NCBI GenBank assembly: GCA_951217055.1
Contig: OX578277.1
Location: 113,340,514 to 113,404,513, forward strand
DNA: 64,000 bases
Origin: Gerris lacustris
Lineage: Eukaryota > Arthropoda > Insecta > Hemiptera > Gerridae
Direction of reading: 5' to 3'
Shown: piece after piece, positions 45,393 through 56,656 of the stretch
Numbering within the stretch: position 1 is the stretch's first letter
Layout: every line of letters begins with the position of its first letter
Position numbers and translations under genes: made by a program
Notes under the pieces: model-generated
Database searches by the model: none
What the model was told of the DNA's origin: nothing
The model's input: the letters and a program-made list of their open reading frames with translations, nothing else

Positions 45393-45396
<4 letters not shown>
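44611..45396. other. Right shoulder of TTAA unit, then unassigned DNA
   Basis: 44804-44827 is the inverted GTCCTAGCGTTGCCATATGG...CAAC segment and 44944-44954 the right TIR with TTAA. Beyond that no gene is seen. ACTTCCAGAATAGCTAGAAA at 45052-45071 resembles part of R7. Confidence 0.5.

Positions 45397-45481
<85 letters not shown>
45397..45481. repeat. (TA)n abutting hammerhead unit
   Basis: About 42 TA repeats directly 3' (minus strand) of the hammerhead unit at 45482-45745. Confidence 0.97.
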
Positions 45482-45485
<4 letters not shown>

Positions 45486-45745
45486 ATTTGCGAGAGACAC
45501 CAAGGGATGTGCCACGCAAGCGTGACACATAGGAACTGTTCCAACATCAGACATAACGTCATTAAGATGTTGGCTCGGCATTATGCCATGTCCTGCATCG
45601 TTTCGTCGCGTCCGACTCATCAGGGGCCCGACGATGCCCACCCAACTCTGGACCTATACTACATCAAGAAGATCAGATATAGGACTTATCAGAGACGAGG
45701 GTGCTCTCATACCGCCATTCTTGCTTGGCTGGCAAAACACATCAG
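45482..45745 (-). repeat. Hammerhead repeat unit, single partial copy
   Basis: 264 bp of the 302-bp unit, lacking the CAGAGTAATACCGTG...GGCTAC segment. It ends abruptly at AACACATCAG, joined to CCTACGGACCC, the outer limit of the left palindrome arm. Confidence 0.9.
45595..45637 (-). ncRNA. Hammerhead ribozyme
   Basis: Minus-strand order: GCAUCG-UC, GGGCCC, CUGAUGA, stem II GUCG-GACG-CGAC, GAAAC, GAUGC. All conserved core nucleotides are present. Predicted cleavage is after the GUC, between 45630 and 45629. Confidence 0.85.
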
Positions 45746-45756
45746 CCTACGGACCC

Positions 45757-46035
45757 TAATAAATGTATGTTTGTGCGCATGTAGAAAAGAAACCAATGGA
45801 CCCAGAAGGTTGAAACTTATATGGTACTATAAAGTTGGACGAGTATTTTTAAGATATATGTTGATTCGCAAAATTAAGCGTCAGACAAACCGACAGATAC
45901 GGAACCAAACATTTTTTCTTAAAGTCTAAAACGAATTTTTATAATCGAATATATTAAATTGGAGACATAACGATTATTCGTTCAGCAGAACATTCACATA
46001 GCTTCTGTTGCAATCGGTAAGTTCGGAAGCAAAAT
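45757..46035 (-). repeat. R1 fragment in left palindrome arm
   Basis: Mirror of 48506-48776: AAATGTATGTTTGTGCGCAT through CTTCTGTTGCAATCGGTAAG. Confidence 0.75.
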
Positions 46036-46252
46036 AGATCAATTATGTAACTATCAATAACATACGTCCTCTCTTAGTGATGCATATTTTTCCTATTTAT
46101 GTGTACTAAGAATTTATTGGTCAATTTACATTTTCAGCCAATTCAATCATTATATATTCCTAATGAAGCAATTACATAGTAATTCATTTCCATTTTTTTT
46201 TTTAATTTTAATGCAAATAAGAGGAACAATTTTAACTCACCCAAGAGGAACC

Positions 46253-46382
<130 letters not shown>

Positions 46383-46533
46383 CAGAGTAATACCGTGTTT
46401 TTGCACACTGCAATAGGCTACACAATTTGCGAGAGACACCAAGGGATGTGCCACGCAAGCGTGACACATAGGAACTGTTCCAACATCAGACATAACGTCA
46501 TTAAGATGTTGGCTCGGCATTATGCCATGTCCT

Positions 46534-46576
46534 GCATCGTTTCGTCGCGTCCGACTCATCAGGGGCCCGACGATGC
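46534..46576 (-). ncRNA. Hammerhead ribozyme
   Basis: Identical to the copy at 45595-45637. Predicted cleavage between 46569 and 46568. Confidence 0.85.
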
Positions 46577-46835
46577 CCACCCAACTCTGGACCTATACTA
46601 CATCAAGAAGATCAGATATAGGACTTATCAGAGACGAGGGTGCTCTCATACCGCCATTCTTGCTTGGCTGGCAAAACACATCAGCAGAGTAATACCGTGT
46701 TTTTGCACACTGCAATAGGCTACACAATTTGCGAGAGACACCAAGGGATGTGCCACGCAAGCGTGACACATAGGAACTGTTCCAACATCAGACATAACGT
46801 CATTAAGATGTTGGCTCGGCATTATGCCATGTCCT

Positions 46836-46878
46836 GCATCGTTTCGTCGCGTCCGACTCATCAGGGGCCCGACGATGC
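46836..46878 (-). ncRNA. Hammerhead ribozyme
   Basis: Identical copy exactly 302 bp from the previous one, so cleavage at both sites would release a 302-nt monomer. Confidence 0.85.
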
Positions 46879-47137
46879 CCACCCAACTCTGGACCTATAC
46901 TACATCAAGAAGATCAGATATAGGACTTATCAGAGACGAGGGTGCTCTCATACCGCCATTCTTGCTTGGCTGGCAAAACACATCAGCAGAGTAATACCGT
47001 GTTTTTGCACACTGCAATAGGCTACACAATTTGCGAGAGACAGCAAGGGATGTGCCACGCAAGCGTGACACATAGGAACTGTTCCAACATCAGACATAAC
47101 GTCATTAAGATGTTGGCTCGGCATTATGCCATGTCCT

Positions 47138-47180
47138 GCATCGTTTCGTCGCGTCCGACTCATCAGGGGCCCGACGATGC
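47138..47180 (-). ncRNA. Hammerhead ribozyme
   Basis: Identical copy at the same 302-bp spacing. Confidence 0.85.
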
Positions 47181-47439
47181 CCACCCAACTCTGGACCTAT
47201 ACTACATCAAGAAGATCAGATATAGGACTTATCAGAGACGAGGGTGCTCTCATACCGCCATTCTTGCTTGGCTGGCAAAACACATCAGCAGAGTAATACC
47301 GTGTTTTTGCACACTGCAATAGGCTACACAATTTGCGAGAGACACCAAGGGATGTGCCACGCAAGCGTGACACATAGGAACTGTTCCAACATCAGACATA
47401 ACGTCATTAAGATGTTGGCTCGGCATTATGCCATGTCCT

Positions 47440-47472
47440 GCATCGTTTCGTCGCGTCCGACTCATCAGGGGC
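47440..47472 (-). ncRNA. Truncated hammerhead at palindrome centre
   Basis: Keeps GAAAC, stem II and CUGAUGA but loses the second half of GGGCCC, the GUC and one helix III strand. The sequence switches strand here (ATCAGGGGC then ACTCATGATG). Confidence 0.8.
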
Positions 47473-47691
47473 ACTCATGATGTTGGAACAGTTCCTATGT
47501 GTCACGCTTGCGTGGCACATCCCTTGGTGTCTCTCGCAAATTGTGTAGCCTATTGCAGTGTGCAAAAACACGGTATTACTCTGCTGATGTGTTTTGCCAG
47601 CCAAGCAAGAATGGCGGTATGAGAGCACCCTCGTCTCTGATAAGTCCTATATCTGATCTTCTTGATGTAGTATAGGTCCAGAGTTGGGTGG

Positions 47692-47734
47692 GCATCGTCG
47701 GGCCCCTGATGAGTCGGACGCGACGAAACGATGC
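47692..47734 (+). ncRNA. Hammerhead ribozyme
   Basis: Helix III strand 47692-47697; GUC 47697-47699 with cleavage after 47699; GGGCCC 47700-47705; CUGAUGA 47706-47712; stem II GUCG 47713-47716, loop GACG, CGAC 47721-47724; GAAA 47725-47728; helix III strand CGAUGC 47729-47734. All conserved core positions match the hammerhead consensus. Confidence 0.87.
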
Positions 47735-47993
47735 AGGACATGGCATAATGCCGAGCCAACATCTTAATGACGTTATGTCTGATGTTGGAACAGTTCCTAT
47801 GTGTCACGCTTGCGTGGCACATCCCTTGGTGTCTCTCGCAAATTGTGTAGCCTATTGCAGTGTGCAAAAACACGGTATTACTCTGCTGATGTGTTTTGCC
47901 AGCCAAGCAAGAATGGCGGTATGAGAGCACCCTCGTCTCTGATAAGTCCTATATCTGATCTTCTTGATGTAGTATAGGTCCAGAGTTGGGTGG

Positions 47994-48036
47994 GCATCGT
48001 CGGGCCCCTGATGAGTCGGACGCGACGAAACGATGC
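47994..48036 (+). ncRNA. Hammerhead ribozyme
   Basis: Identical copy 302 bp downstream; predicted cleavage after 48001. Confidence 0.87.
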
Positions 48037-48187
48037 AGGACATGGCATAATGCCGAGCCAACATCTTAATGACGTTATGTCTGATGTTGGAACAGTTCCT
48101 ATGTGTCACGCTTGCGTGGCACATCCCTTGGTGTCTCTCGCAAATTGTGTAGCCTATTGCAGTGTGCAAAAACACGGTATTACTCTG

Positions 48188-48190
<3 letters not shown>

Positions 48191-48280
<90 letters not shown>
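48191..48280. repeat. (TA)n, 90 bp
   Basis: Directly 3' (plus strand) of the right hammerhead array, mirroring 46255-46379. Confidence 0.97.
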
Positions 48281-48283
<3 letters not shown>

Positions 48284-48505
48284 GGTTCCTCTTGGGTGAG
48301 TTAAAATTGTTCCTCTTATTTGCATTAAAATTTAAAAAAAAATGGAAATGAATTACTATGTAATTGCTTCATTAGGAATATATAATGATTGAATTGGCTG
48401 AAAATGTAAATTGACCAATAAATTCTTAGTACACATAAATAGGAAAAATATGCATCACTAAGAGAGGACGTATGTTATTGATAGTTACATAATTGATCTA
48501 TTTTG

Positions 48506-48776
48506 CTTCCGAACTTACCGATTGCAACAGAAGCTATGTGAATGTTCTGCTGAACGAATAATCGTTATGTCTCCAATTTAATATATTCGATTATAAAAAT
48601 TCGTTTTAGACTTTAAGAAAAAATGTTTGGTTCCGTATCTGTCGGTTTGTCTGACGCTTAATTTTGCGAATCAACATATATCTTAAAAATACTCGTCCAA
48701 CTTTATAGTACCATATAAGTTTCAACCTTCTGGGTCCATTGGTTTCTTTTCTACATGCGCACAAACATACATTTAT
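48506..48776 (+). repeat. R1 fragment in right palindrome arm
   Basis: R1 5' part from TTTTGCTTCCGAACTTACCG. R1 resumes at 49503 (TTTATTTACACCTATATC) after the Helentron-like insertion. Confidence 0.75.
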
Positions 48777-48777
48777 T

Positions 48778-49502
48778 AGGGTCCGTAGGCAAAACCAAGG
48801 ACCCTTATATTTTCCTGCGTGTGTCTGTCCGTCCGTCCTCTCGCGTGCTCTCACGGCTACACCTTTTGTCCGATCACTTTGAAATTTGGCATGTATGTGT
48901 CTTGTACCTGCCCACACATTTTAAAAATATAGTGATTTAAAAATAATATTTTTCAAAAAAATTAGGGTAAAAGAACTTAAGGGTTAACATTTTTTTATTT
49001 TTTTTCGACACCGTGAGGGGTGAGGGGTATCATATAAAAGGGTACGTCGAGCTGATTACAAAAATATATAATTCTTTGGTTATAACTTTGATAGGGCGAG
49101 CGCAGGCGAGTTCGAAACGTGTCCCCCCCCCCCCCCCCCCCCTCTATCTCGCTTATGTGAAGTGCAAAAAATCTGAAAAAACTCTTGAACATTCTTCGAC
49201 CAAAAGTAAAGATACCACTTTTTGGAAATTTCGAAAAATATATTATTTTATTTTTTACTGACAAAATACGTTTTTTTTTTTTATAATTATGGTCTTTTCG
49301 ATGTATTTATATGGTTGTAGTCCGGTTCAGTGGCAAAAAAATACTTTATCAGAGTGTGTTTTGAGAAAATCAGACCCTTAGAATGGTTCAAAGTAAGCTT
49401 TTTAGCATTTTAAAGAAACACTCTTATACACTTTACAGTTAAACACTATATAGTGTGGCCTACGGATCCTCGCTGTGTGCTGACTAGCACACACTTGACC
49501 TG
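48778..49502 (+). mobile_element. Helentron-like non-autonomous element in R1
   Basis: The 5' end AGGGTCCGTAGGC is mirrored near the 3' end by GGCCTACGGATCC (49458-49470). This is followed by an 8-bp hairpin TGTGTGCT-GACT-AGCACACA (49474-49493) and the tail CTTGACCTG. R1 sequence flanks both sides, with TTTATT repeated at each junction. It contains a C-run of about 20 (49123-49142) and no long ORF. Layout is that of HINEs. Confidence 0.7.
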
Positions 49503-50399
49503 TTTATTTACACCTATATCTTTAAAAGTAGGTATCTGATTATGGATAACATTTAGATTGTTTGTCAAAAGTAGTGAGTAAATACTTAAAAGCATATTAA
49601 AAGACGCAAGATTGGTTTAGAATCCTGACCTATATCTCAACAATAACAGCAATAAACACGTTTCTTTTTTACATTCAGTGAAGTTTACTAAAAATTCCGT
49701 CTTATGAATTGGTAATAATTGTAATATTGATTGAAACTTTAGTAAATAAGGAAGTTTTTCCTCAAGTCCGCCAAGTTTAAGCTCTGTTCTCTAGCAAGTT
49801 ATAGAACAACAAAAAAATAAAATTTATATACATTTTTTTGACATGTAATTTGAAGGAATGAAAATTTATATTACACTTTTCTTGTAAGAACATTTGTCAG
49901 CTTGAGAACGAAATTAAAAATGTTTGATTTAGCTTTTATACTTTTGGAGCAATAAGTGTTTTTATGAGCAAAGGTATGAGATCTTAAAATTTGACCTGGT
50001 GAGAAAACGGTTGAGAATAGACCCATGGTTTATATGACGTTTTTTGAAGACAATGATGTTTAGAATCACCCTACTTATTTGTGTACATATATCGCCAATC
50101 ACCCTGTATATTATGCATTCTATTTAATTAATGAATTATAAACTGATATTGACAATGTAAAGACCGAAAGCTGCTTTGTAAAATAAAGAAAATAGCCAAC
50201 GTAGGAGACAGTTTATGCATTTCGTTAATTATCATTTTGTTTTATAAAATCTTGGTAGATCTGACTAATGACATTTTTTTTTTTGAGAATTTTTTTTGTT
50301 CTAGCCTCTTCCAAGATAAATAAAGTTCTGTCCTGTATTATGATTAAATCCATAAGAAGCTGCTAAAACTTTGCTTTCTAAAAAAGGAATTATATATAG

Positions 50400-50404
<5 letters not shown>
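49503..50404. other. End of R1, then unassigned DNA
   Basis: 49503-49620 is the R1 continuation. The rest is AT-rich, with no gene supported. Confidence 0.45.

Positions 50405-50468
<64 letters not shown>
50405..50468. repeat. (TA)n
   Basis: About 32 TA repeats followed by (CA)n. Confidence 0.97.
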
Positions 50469-50471
<3 letters not shown>

Positions 50472-50631
50472 ACACACATTGTCAAGAAGTATATAAGTCT
50501 CCTTGTCTTGGGGCTTTATAATATCATCTTGTAAAAATTGGATCAAGCCCTCTTAGCTCAGCTCTAATATCCGATTTTAAAATGTTTACTCTTTTTCATT
50601 TTTTTAAAAAGTTACATTTTAAAATACAAAA

Positions 50632-50905
50632 TTAAGAGTTTGTAAAGAAAGAAAAAATGGTTGTATACTTAAACTTTTTTTTACGTTGTAAAAAAATGGA
50701 AGAAGCAATTTCTTGAGGAGGTTGGAAAAGTGTTCTACGAGGTAATATGCTGTTGAAGAAAATAAAGCTTAACCCGATTTTCCGGGGAGACTTAAAGTAA
50801 AGAGAGAGAGAGAGAGAGAAAAGAAATAGGAAGAAAATTACTAAGTTGATGTAAATGGTGAAGAGGAGTGGGCCGAAGGATGTCCCCTGTGCCACACCCG
50901 TCCTA
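50632..50905 (-). pseudogene. LINE reverse transcriptase fragment
   Basis: The minus-strand frame contains GVAQGTSFGPLLFTIYINL, matching the conserved RT motif GVPQGSvLGPLLFxiYINDL of Jockey/CR1-type LINEs. Only this motif is recognisable; downstream the frame enters low-complexity sequence with (AG)n (50801-50818). Confidence 0.65.
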
Positions 50906-51289
50906 TCGCACCTTCGCCTACTACAACATTATTTAGTTTAGCTTTTTAAGAAAAATACAAAAAAAAAAAAAACAGTTTCTGGAGGAAAAAAATCGACAAA
51001 AATATTACATTTATACACTTTTCCTTAAAAGTAATATGAGACGAGAAAAAATAAAGAAAACTCTTGACTGAAATGGAAAGTGATAGCTTTGCTAAAACAC
51101 TTTTAAGAGAAGTTTCATTCTGTGAAAACTCGCTCTAGAGTTGTCGCTTCTTTTTATTTAAATATATTTATTTTAACTCTTTATTAGATAGAAAACGGAG
51201 TGGAAAACACTGTCAGCTTAATGTTTTATTTGTTTTATAATGATATTCATCGGATTATTTTATGTTAAGTTTTATTATCCACTTTAACT
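50906..51289. other. Unassigned AT-rich DNA
   Basis: No structure supported. Confidence 0.35.
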
Positions 51290-51500
51290 TCCAAGCTTAC
51301 CGATTTTATTAGAAGCGTTATTGATCATTTTGAAAAATATTTTTTGTAATGCTTCAAAATTCAGATATTTCTCGAAGGTAATGGAAGCATTAGGATCAAT
51401 TTAAAAATAGAAATAAAATTTTAATAATGCTTCAAAATTCAGATATTCCTTGACAGAAATGCGTTTCAGATATCAAGAAACCTGTTTGATTACGTGCAGT
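51290..51500 (+). repeat. R1 fragment with internal duplication
   Basis: TTCCAAGCTTACCGATTTTATTAGAAGCG is R1-like, and TAATGCTTCAAAATTCAGATATT occurs twice (51338 and 51425), marking a tandem duplication of about 87 bp. Confidence 0.55.
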
Positions 51501-51938
51501 AGCGTACACAGAAAATATTTTTGGATGGGGCCCAACTTGACCTTGAATGACTGTATGCGGGTTTAGCATACTCCATAGTTTATTAATGCAATAGCTAGAT
51601 TCCCTGCTTTACTAAAGAATTTGTTGTGGATTTATTTTATTATTAGGAATGATTTAGAAACTACCATTAAAATTCTAATGTTAAGTAGGATTGTCTAGAC
51701 ACTAAAATTTCTACTTTTTATAATTAAATAGAGCAAAAAGATATAATATGACATCATCATCATCGGATAATAATCACAGCCCAGATCTTATAGCAAATGA
51801 TTATTATTTTAATTTCGGAGCCTAGCGGGCAATCGTGATGGTCTATTGTTTAATGTTTATAATTAGATCGGCAAAAATCATACATAAATACGAGAATAGA
51901 CAAATAGTTACATTTTAAGGAAAAATAACTGGTTACAA

Positions 51939-52779
51939 CAGGGGTTCCCAACCTATTTCCTTCATCGACCGCTTTTAAAAAAAAAAAATTATTTATCAAC
52001 CCCCTTGCATTTTTCCATAAATATACAGCATACAACTACAGCAGAATACTAATAAATGCACTTAGAAATCTTAAATATAACAAGCTATGAACTTGGACAA
52101 AAAATTAGAAAAAAGTGGTTTATATAAGATTTCAGATATATCGATATTGTAATTGGACAATAATTCGATTTTTGTTATTGTGGTCATTGAGTGATATATT
52201 GATAATTTTTTTAATATTAGACCTGAAAGTACCTGATTAATCATCGTATAATCAATATAGCTAACATAACATATTTCTTCTTTTAATCGTTTTAAGTGTT
52301 CATTGTAAATTTTCAAAACAAATTTAAGTTCACCTGTAGTGTACATTTGTAACAGTTTGCATACATACATTGTAACTGTTTCTCCTTATCTGGAGCCGGA
52401 GCTATAATCGAACAGAAAAGTTACTGTTTTGCTATTCACAAATCAAGGGATATTTAGCATCTTCTGTCATTTCATCCATACAACGTTTTATGAAGTAATT
52501 ACAGTGCGGAATACTTTTTAAAACTGGTCCAGGGTTCATTTTCATAACAGTTTTTGGATATCCGGCTTTTGTAATAATTGGTAAAGAAATATTGTAAGAG
52601 GCTTCTAATCCACCAGCATTATTTACAGAAGTTGAAGGCTTAAGAAATGATACGCAAATTTCTATTCAAACCATTTAAATTTATCAAAGACCCCCAATAG
52701 AACCCTGGAATACTATAAACACCTTTTAAATTTCCATAGACCCCCAAGGGGTCCCCCTGGACCCCGTTGGGAACCCCTG
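51939..52779 (-). mobile_element. hAT element, 841 bp, internally deleted
   Basis: The ends CAGGGGTTCCCAAC and GTTGGGAACCCCTG are inverted repeats of the common hAT type. They are flanked by 8-bp target duplications GGTTACAA (51931-51938) and GGTTATAA (52780-52787) with one mismatch. It carries a transposase fragment on the minus strand. A 99-codon ORF at 52071-52370 inside it has no recognisable motif. Confidence 0.85.
52437..52660 (-). pseudogene. hAT transposase fragment (ZBED5-like)
   Basis: The frame reads GGLEASYNISLPIITKAGYP, KTVM, then IPHCNYFIKRCMDEMTEDAK and a stop. In ZBED5/FAM200-type hAT transposases EASy-vS-lIAk-gKPhTi is followed by about 30 residues and then iplSndTVsRRIdeMaeD, so both motifs are present but closer together, indicating an internal deletion. 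There is no catalytic core or dimerisation domain. Confidence 0.6.
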
Positions 52780-52986
52780 GGTTATAAGAAAGAAGAGGTG
52801 AGTGTTGTTAGATGCCTCCTTGATTATGAATATAGAAACGTCTAAATATGAATTAGTTTGCTGACTCCAACATGTTTACGTACACATGAATAGTTAATGA
52901 GGAAAGAATATCCTGTTTTACACACCTCATGTGCAAGTATAAGTGACTTTAATATAATATGTACATATTGTCTGTTGATTACATAT

Positions 52987-52990
<4 letters not shown>

Positions 52991-53073
<83 letters not shown>
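52991..53073. repeat. (TA)n
   Basis: About 41 TA repeats. Confidence 0.97.
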
Positions 53074-53076
<3 letters not shown>

Positions 53077-53778
53077 GTAGTTATTAGTAGAGATGATAAG
53101 ATTGCACGAAAGTGTACACAGAGACAGGAGTAGGTCTGTTTGTATATCTACAAGACTAAATCTAGCTTACTCTCACGATAAGCGGCTTACCCCTAAATAT
53201 ATATCTGGCAAACCTTGCCGCCTTGATGCTAAGTTAATGCTACGACAAAGTCCTTTCCTATGCTTTTCACTCCGACAAAGTCTAGACGTTGTCCTGACAA
53301 CATTTTCTTTTTCTTTTTCAATCGATATAAAATAGATTATTACTTTTCTTAAAATTAACTAAATATTCTTTGATATTTGGCTTCCAAGCTTACTAAAAGT
53401 AACGAAAATATTGTTTTTCCGTGGTAGTCTGTGAAATAGTAACTTTAAAGCCTAAAAAACATAGCTAAAATCCATTTTTTTCATTACGTGGACTTAAAAA
53501 ATCTATTCATTACTCCTAAGCTGTATTGAAAAATGCCATTTTTATTAAAACTGCCGTTTTTAGCGCTGCAATCTTTGTAAAATGCTTCTTAGTACGATTA
53601 AAATCTACTAGATGTCAATGCGTTTTATCTTTTTTTATAGTGTAACCTCTTTAAAGTTTCTTTTTCTCAAAATCTTAAGTATGTACTAATATTTGCTATT
53701 ATTATATTGATTAATATTTAATGTTTTTTCATTGTCATTGTCTGCTACCTCAGAAAAAATAGCATATGCTACACGACT
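53074..53778. other. Unassigned DNA with R1 trace
   Basis: GGCTTCCAAGCTTACTAAAA (53380-53399) matches the R1 5' end. No gene supported. Confidence 0.4.
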
Positions 53779-53792
53779 GTGAAGTATTTTCT

Positions 53793-53859
53793 CTTTACCG
53801 CGGCAATTATATTTACTACCTCGCTTCGCTCGACAGTAAATATAATTGCCGCGGTAAAG
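53793..53859. repeat. Perfect 25-bp-arm hairpin
   Basis: CTTTACCGCGGCAATTATAT...TTACT and its reverse complement enclose a 17-base loop with CTCGCTTCGCTCG. The arms extend imperfectly to about 53779 and 53877. It shares the CTTTACCGC word with the palindrome at 24512. Confidence 0.9.
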
Positions 53860-53897
53860 AAAAAATTCACTTCACTGTCTATTAACATAATATACTA

Positions 53898-54463
53898 TTA
53901 TCTACGATTGATACGAAATATAAACATTTTATCTTTGGTTAAATGCGTAGAAAGTGACTATATTTTCGTAGTTTTATTAATTGCGCATGAGCGTTTTATA
54001 ATTCCTTATTTCAGCATTTCTGCGGTAATAATAATGAATTCTTTACCTTATCGTACGGTTAGCGTGTTTGTTTTCATTTAACAAAATTTATTTGCTGTTT
54101 GTTTAATTAAAGTAACTGTTTATATCGAGTTTTTTAAAAAAACTATGAGTGATTTAAGTGATTAAAAAGAAAATGAGGAGAATTATAATACGCCTCCCGA
54201 AATAATTAATTTCGCACAAAATACAACTAATGAATTAATGTCACCTTTATCAAAACAGAAATACGAACTTACATGCAGGAAGTTTATTAAATATTTTTTT
54301 CTGTATTTATTTTTAAAATCCAACAATCCTAGATAAAGAACGCAACTGCATTTTGCATTGCTCATGCGGTTTTAGTACCCTCGCTGTACAAACTCCACAC
54401 TAGCATGCAAAATGCTACTTTCCGCACTATGCGCGTAATGTATTATTTTATTTTAAGAAATAG
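53898..54463 (+). repeat. Second copy of recombinase-fragment repeat
   Basis: Homologous to 24084-24676 in opposite orientation. It starts TATCTACGATTGATACG and continues past CCTAGATAAAG through GCATTTTGCATTGCTC and CTTTCCGCACTA. Confidence 0.6.
54145..54333 (+). pseudogene. Recombinase-like N-terminus, dead copy
   Basis: After ATG at 54145 the frame has a stop at codon 7, then reads PPEIINFAQNTTNELMSPLS, then YELT and KFI, parallel to the fragment at 23943-24413. The duplicated text supports a once-coding segment (PPEII, NTTNELM, YELT conserved) but both copies end near the TIR. Confidence 0.5.
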
Positions 54464-55195
54464 GAAAAAATTACGTCGTCCAAATTTTTTTTGTCTGTCT
54501 ATCTTTTATGGTTCAAACTGTATTAAAGCTCTTGAGGCGTAGATTATGAATATTTAGATTTTTAATATTTTATACGCTCAAGTTAAATCAGTGAGAGATT
54601 TAATTCAATCATACTTACTACATAATCTTAAATTCCATGCATACGTATGCTTTTGCATACGTATAATATATTAGTGTAGGTAATATAGTGAACTAAAGCA
54701 TCTAATACACGCTGTTTCTATTATTATTTTTTTATCTCGGATGAATAGATTTTATTATGCATGTTTCTTTTTATTAAGCTTAGAAATAGAAGAAATAAAA
54801 AGCCAATAATGGCTTGTCTGAACAAGATAATATGTTTTCCCTCTAAATCCCTTTATTCTCACGAGACTTGAGAAGTAAAATATTAAATTCGTTTCTAAAG
54901 CATTATCTGATAGAATACATTATAACAATGAAGCACTTATAAAGATCCAGCTAAGATCAGATAAATATGATTTTATTAGTTTGCTTGGTAATATGTTTTC
55001 AATATAACAAATTGAAACTAATATGTTAATACAATTTTTTTACGTTAGAAAAAAATTATCGTAATTTAAAAAAAATATAATAGAGAGATAAATTATGAAA
55101 AAAAGCACTAACCTGAGGATTCGAATCGCAGATCTTAAGATTTAAACCTTTTTTTTTAACTTAATTTATTTTTATTTTTAAAGTTGTTTAAATAT
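54464..55195. other. Unassigned AT-rich DNA
   Basis: GGATTCGAATCGC (55118-55130) resembles a B-box but has no partner A-box. No gene supported. Confidence 0.35.
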
Positions 55196-55282
55196 ACTTT
55201 TGGATTTCTGAAGGGACCATGAAAATGTGGTCACATTGACCAGGTGGTACAATATACACGGGTGGTCACTTTAGCAGGTGCA
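55196..55282 (-). repeat. Pogo/Tigger-type terminal sequence
   Basis: Reverse relative of 11841-11930: GAAGGGACCATGAAAATGTGG, then TGACCAGGTGGT and GGTGGTCACTTTAGCAGGT, adjoining the (TA)n. Confidence 0.5.
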
Positions 55283-55294
55283 TATATATTTATT

Positions 55295-55371
<77 letters not shown>

Positions 55372-55391
55372 CAGGTGTATATATATTTATT

Positions 55392-55477
<86 letters not shown>
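55273..55477. repeat. Two (TA)n tracts in a tandem duplication
   Basis: AGCAGGTGCATATATATTTA plus TTTATATATACATA(TA)n (55273-55370) is followed by a second copy starting AGCAGGTGTATATATATTTA (55370-55477). Confidence 0.9.
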
Positions 55478-55478
<1 letters not shown>

Positions 55479-56170
55479 GACCAAAAACCACTTGTGTGGT
55501 AAAAAAAAAACATCTGTGCCTTGCCATTTCCCGAGACTGGAATTTTTAATATTCTTCAAACACCAATACAATTTCTTGTTTCACCTTAATTTTTGCCACA
55601 TGACGTTTGTGTGGAAAGATAGTTGTTCACCTCATAGTCTTAGTTCTAGACAACTATTATTATATATGCAGGCGCATATTTGAGAGGAAAGGCTTTTAAC
55701 AGTGTTTTTGAAGGCGCTTCTCCATGCCACAATGACCATTGCTATAAATATTTCCCATTACCAAAAACCAAATAAAATAGAAATAATTAATATACAAATT
55801 AAGCTTTCAAGGAATGACCCCATGCAATCACTACTTTATACTGTTTATTCCCACTCATTAGAGTCAAATAAATGTGAAATTAAGAGCTTGACAAGGTCTA
55901 TGGAGATGAGAGAACTACGAGACCTATGATATTGAAAGAATTTAACATTCTGATAGTAGGAACATAGAAAACATAAAAAATAAAATAATAGTAATAATAA
56001 AATAATAATAACAATAAAATATTAATAAAATAAAATGAAATTATAGAAAACAGAAATATAATATTAATAAACAAATTATTCCCCCTTGAACTCAAGAGAG
56101 TAAGGTTGAACTAAACCTATAATACTAAGTTCAAATGATGAATTCGTAAACAGAAGTAATTCAAACGTCA
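55478..56170. other. Unassigned AT-rich DNA
   Basis: No gene supported; 55975-56035 is A/T-only low complexity. Confidence 0.35.
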
Positions 56171-56312
56171 TTTGACAAGCACGGAACTACTACACAACAC
56201 ACTGGTGTACCTCCGTATAATTGTCAGGCTCACCACTTCGTTTGACGCTTACTTGGTTTCTACCCATTTTAGACTGTTCGCTAGCTTTGTTTGTCGCTCC
56301 ACATTCAGTTTA

Positions 56313-56600
56313 GGGGGGGGGGGGGGGGTTAGGGGAAAGTTAAGGGGGGATGCATAAGGCCCTAAACGAATCCTAAAAGCCCTCATTCATTAAAATCGGT
56401 TCAGTAGTTTAGGCTGTAGGTGCGTCAACGTTAAAGTGACGGTTCGCTTGGTTTCTCGCTCCGCGTTCAGCGTAGGAATGAGTTATTAAATTTGTTTGAT
56501 CTAGAAATGCACTAGGGCCCTAGACGAATCCAAAAAGCCCTCTTTCATTAAAATCGGTTCAGTGGTTTAGGCTGTAGGTGCGTCAACGTAAAATGAAGGA
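56313..56600 (+). repeat. G-run and tandem TE-like repeat
   Basis: A 16-base G-run (56313-56328) precedes two copies of AAAATCGGTTCAGTAGTTTA...GGCTGTAGGTGCGTCAACGT (56391-56430 and 56550-56589) with AAAGCCCT(C/C)...TTCATT ahead of each. Period is about 159 bp. Confidence 0.6.
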
Positions 56601-56656
56601 AGAAAAAAGAATAAGAAGAAGAAGAAGAATTATCAAAACTACCGTTTTCAAACCTA

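Larger units (their letters stand above)
47473..48190 (+). repeat. Tandem hammerhead units, right arm
   Basis: About 2.4 copies of the same 302-bp unit, now with the ribozyme on the plus strand, running from GATGTTGGAACAGTTCC to the (TA)n at 48191. Confidence 0.95.

Noticed and set aside
49013..49261. Proline-rich or glycine-rich ORFs around the C-run
   Set aside because: Produced by the homopolymer at 49123-49142 inside a Helentron-like element.
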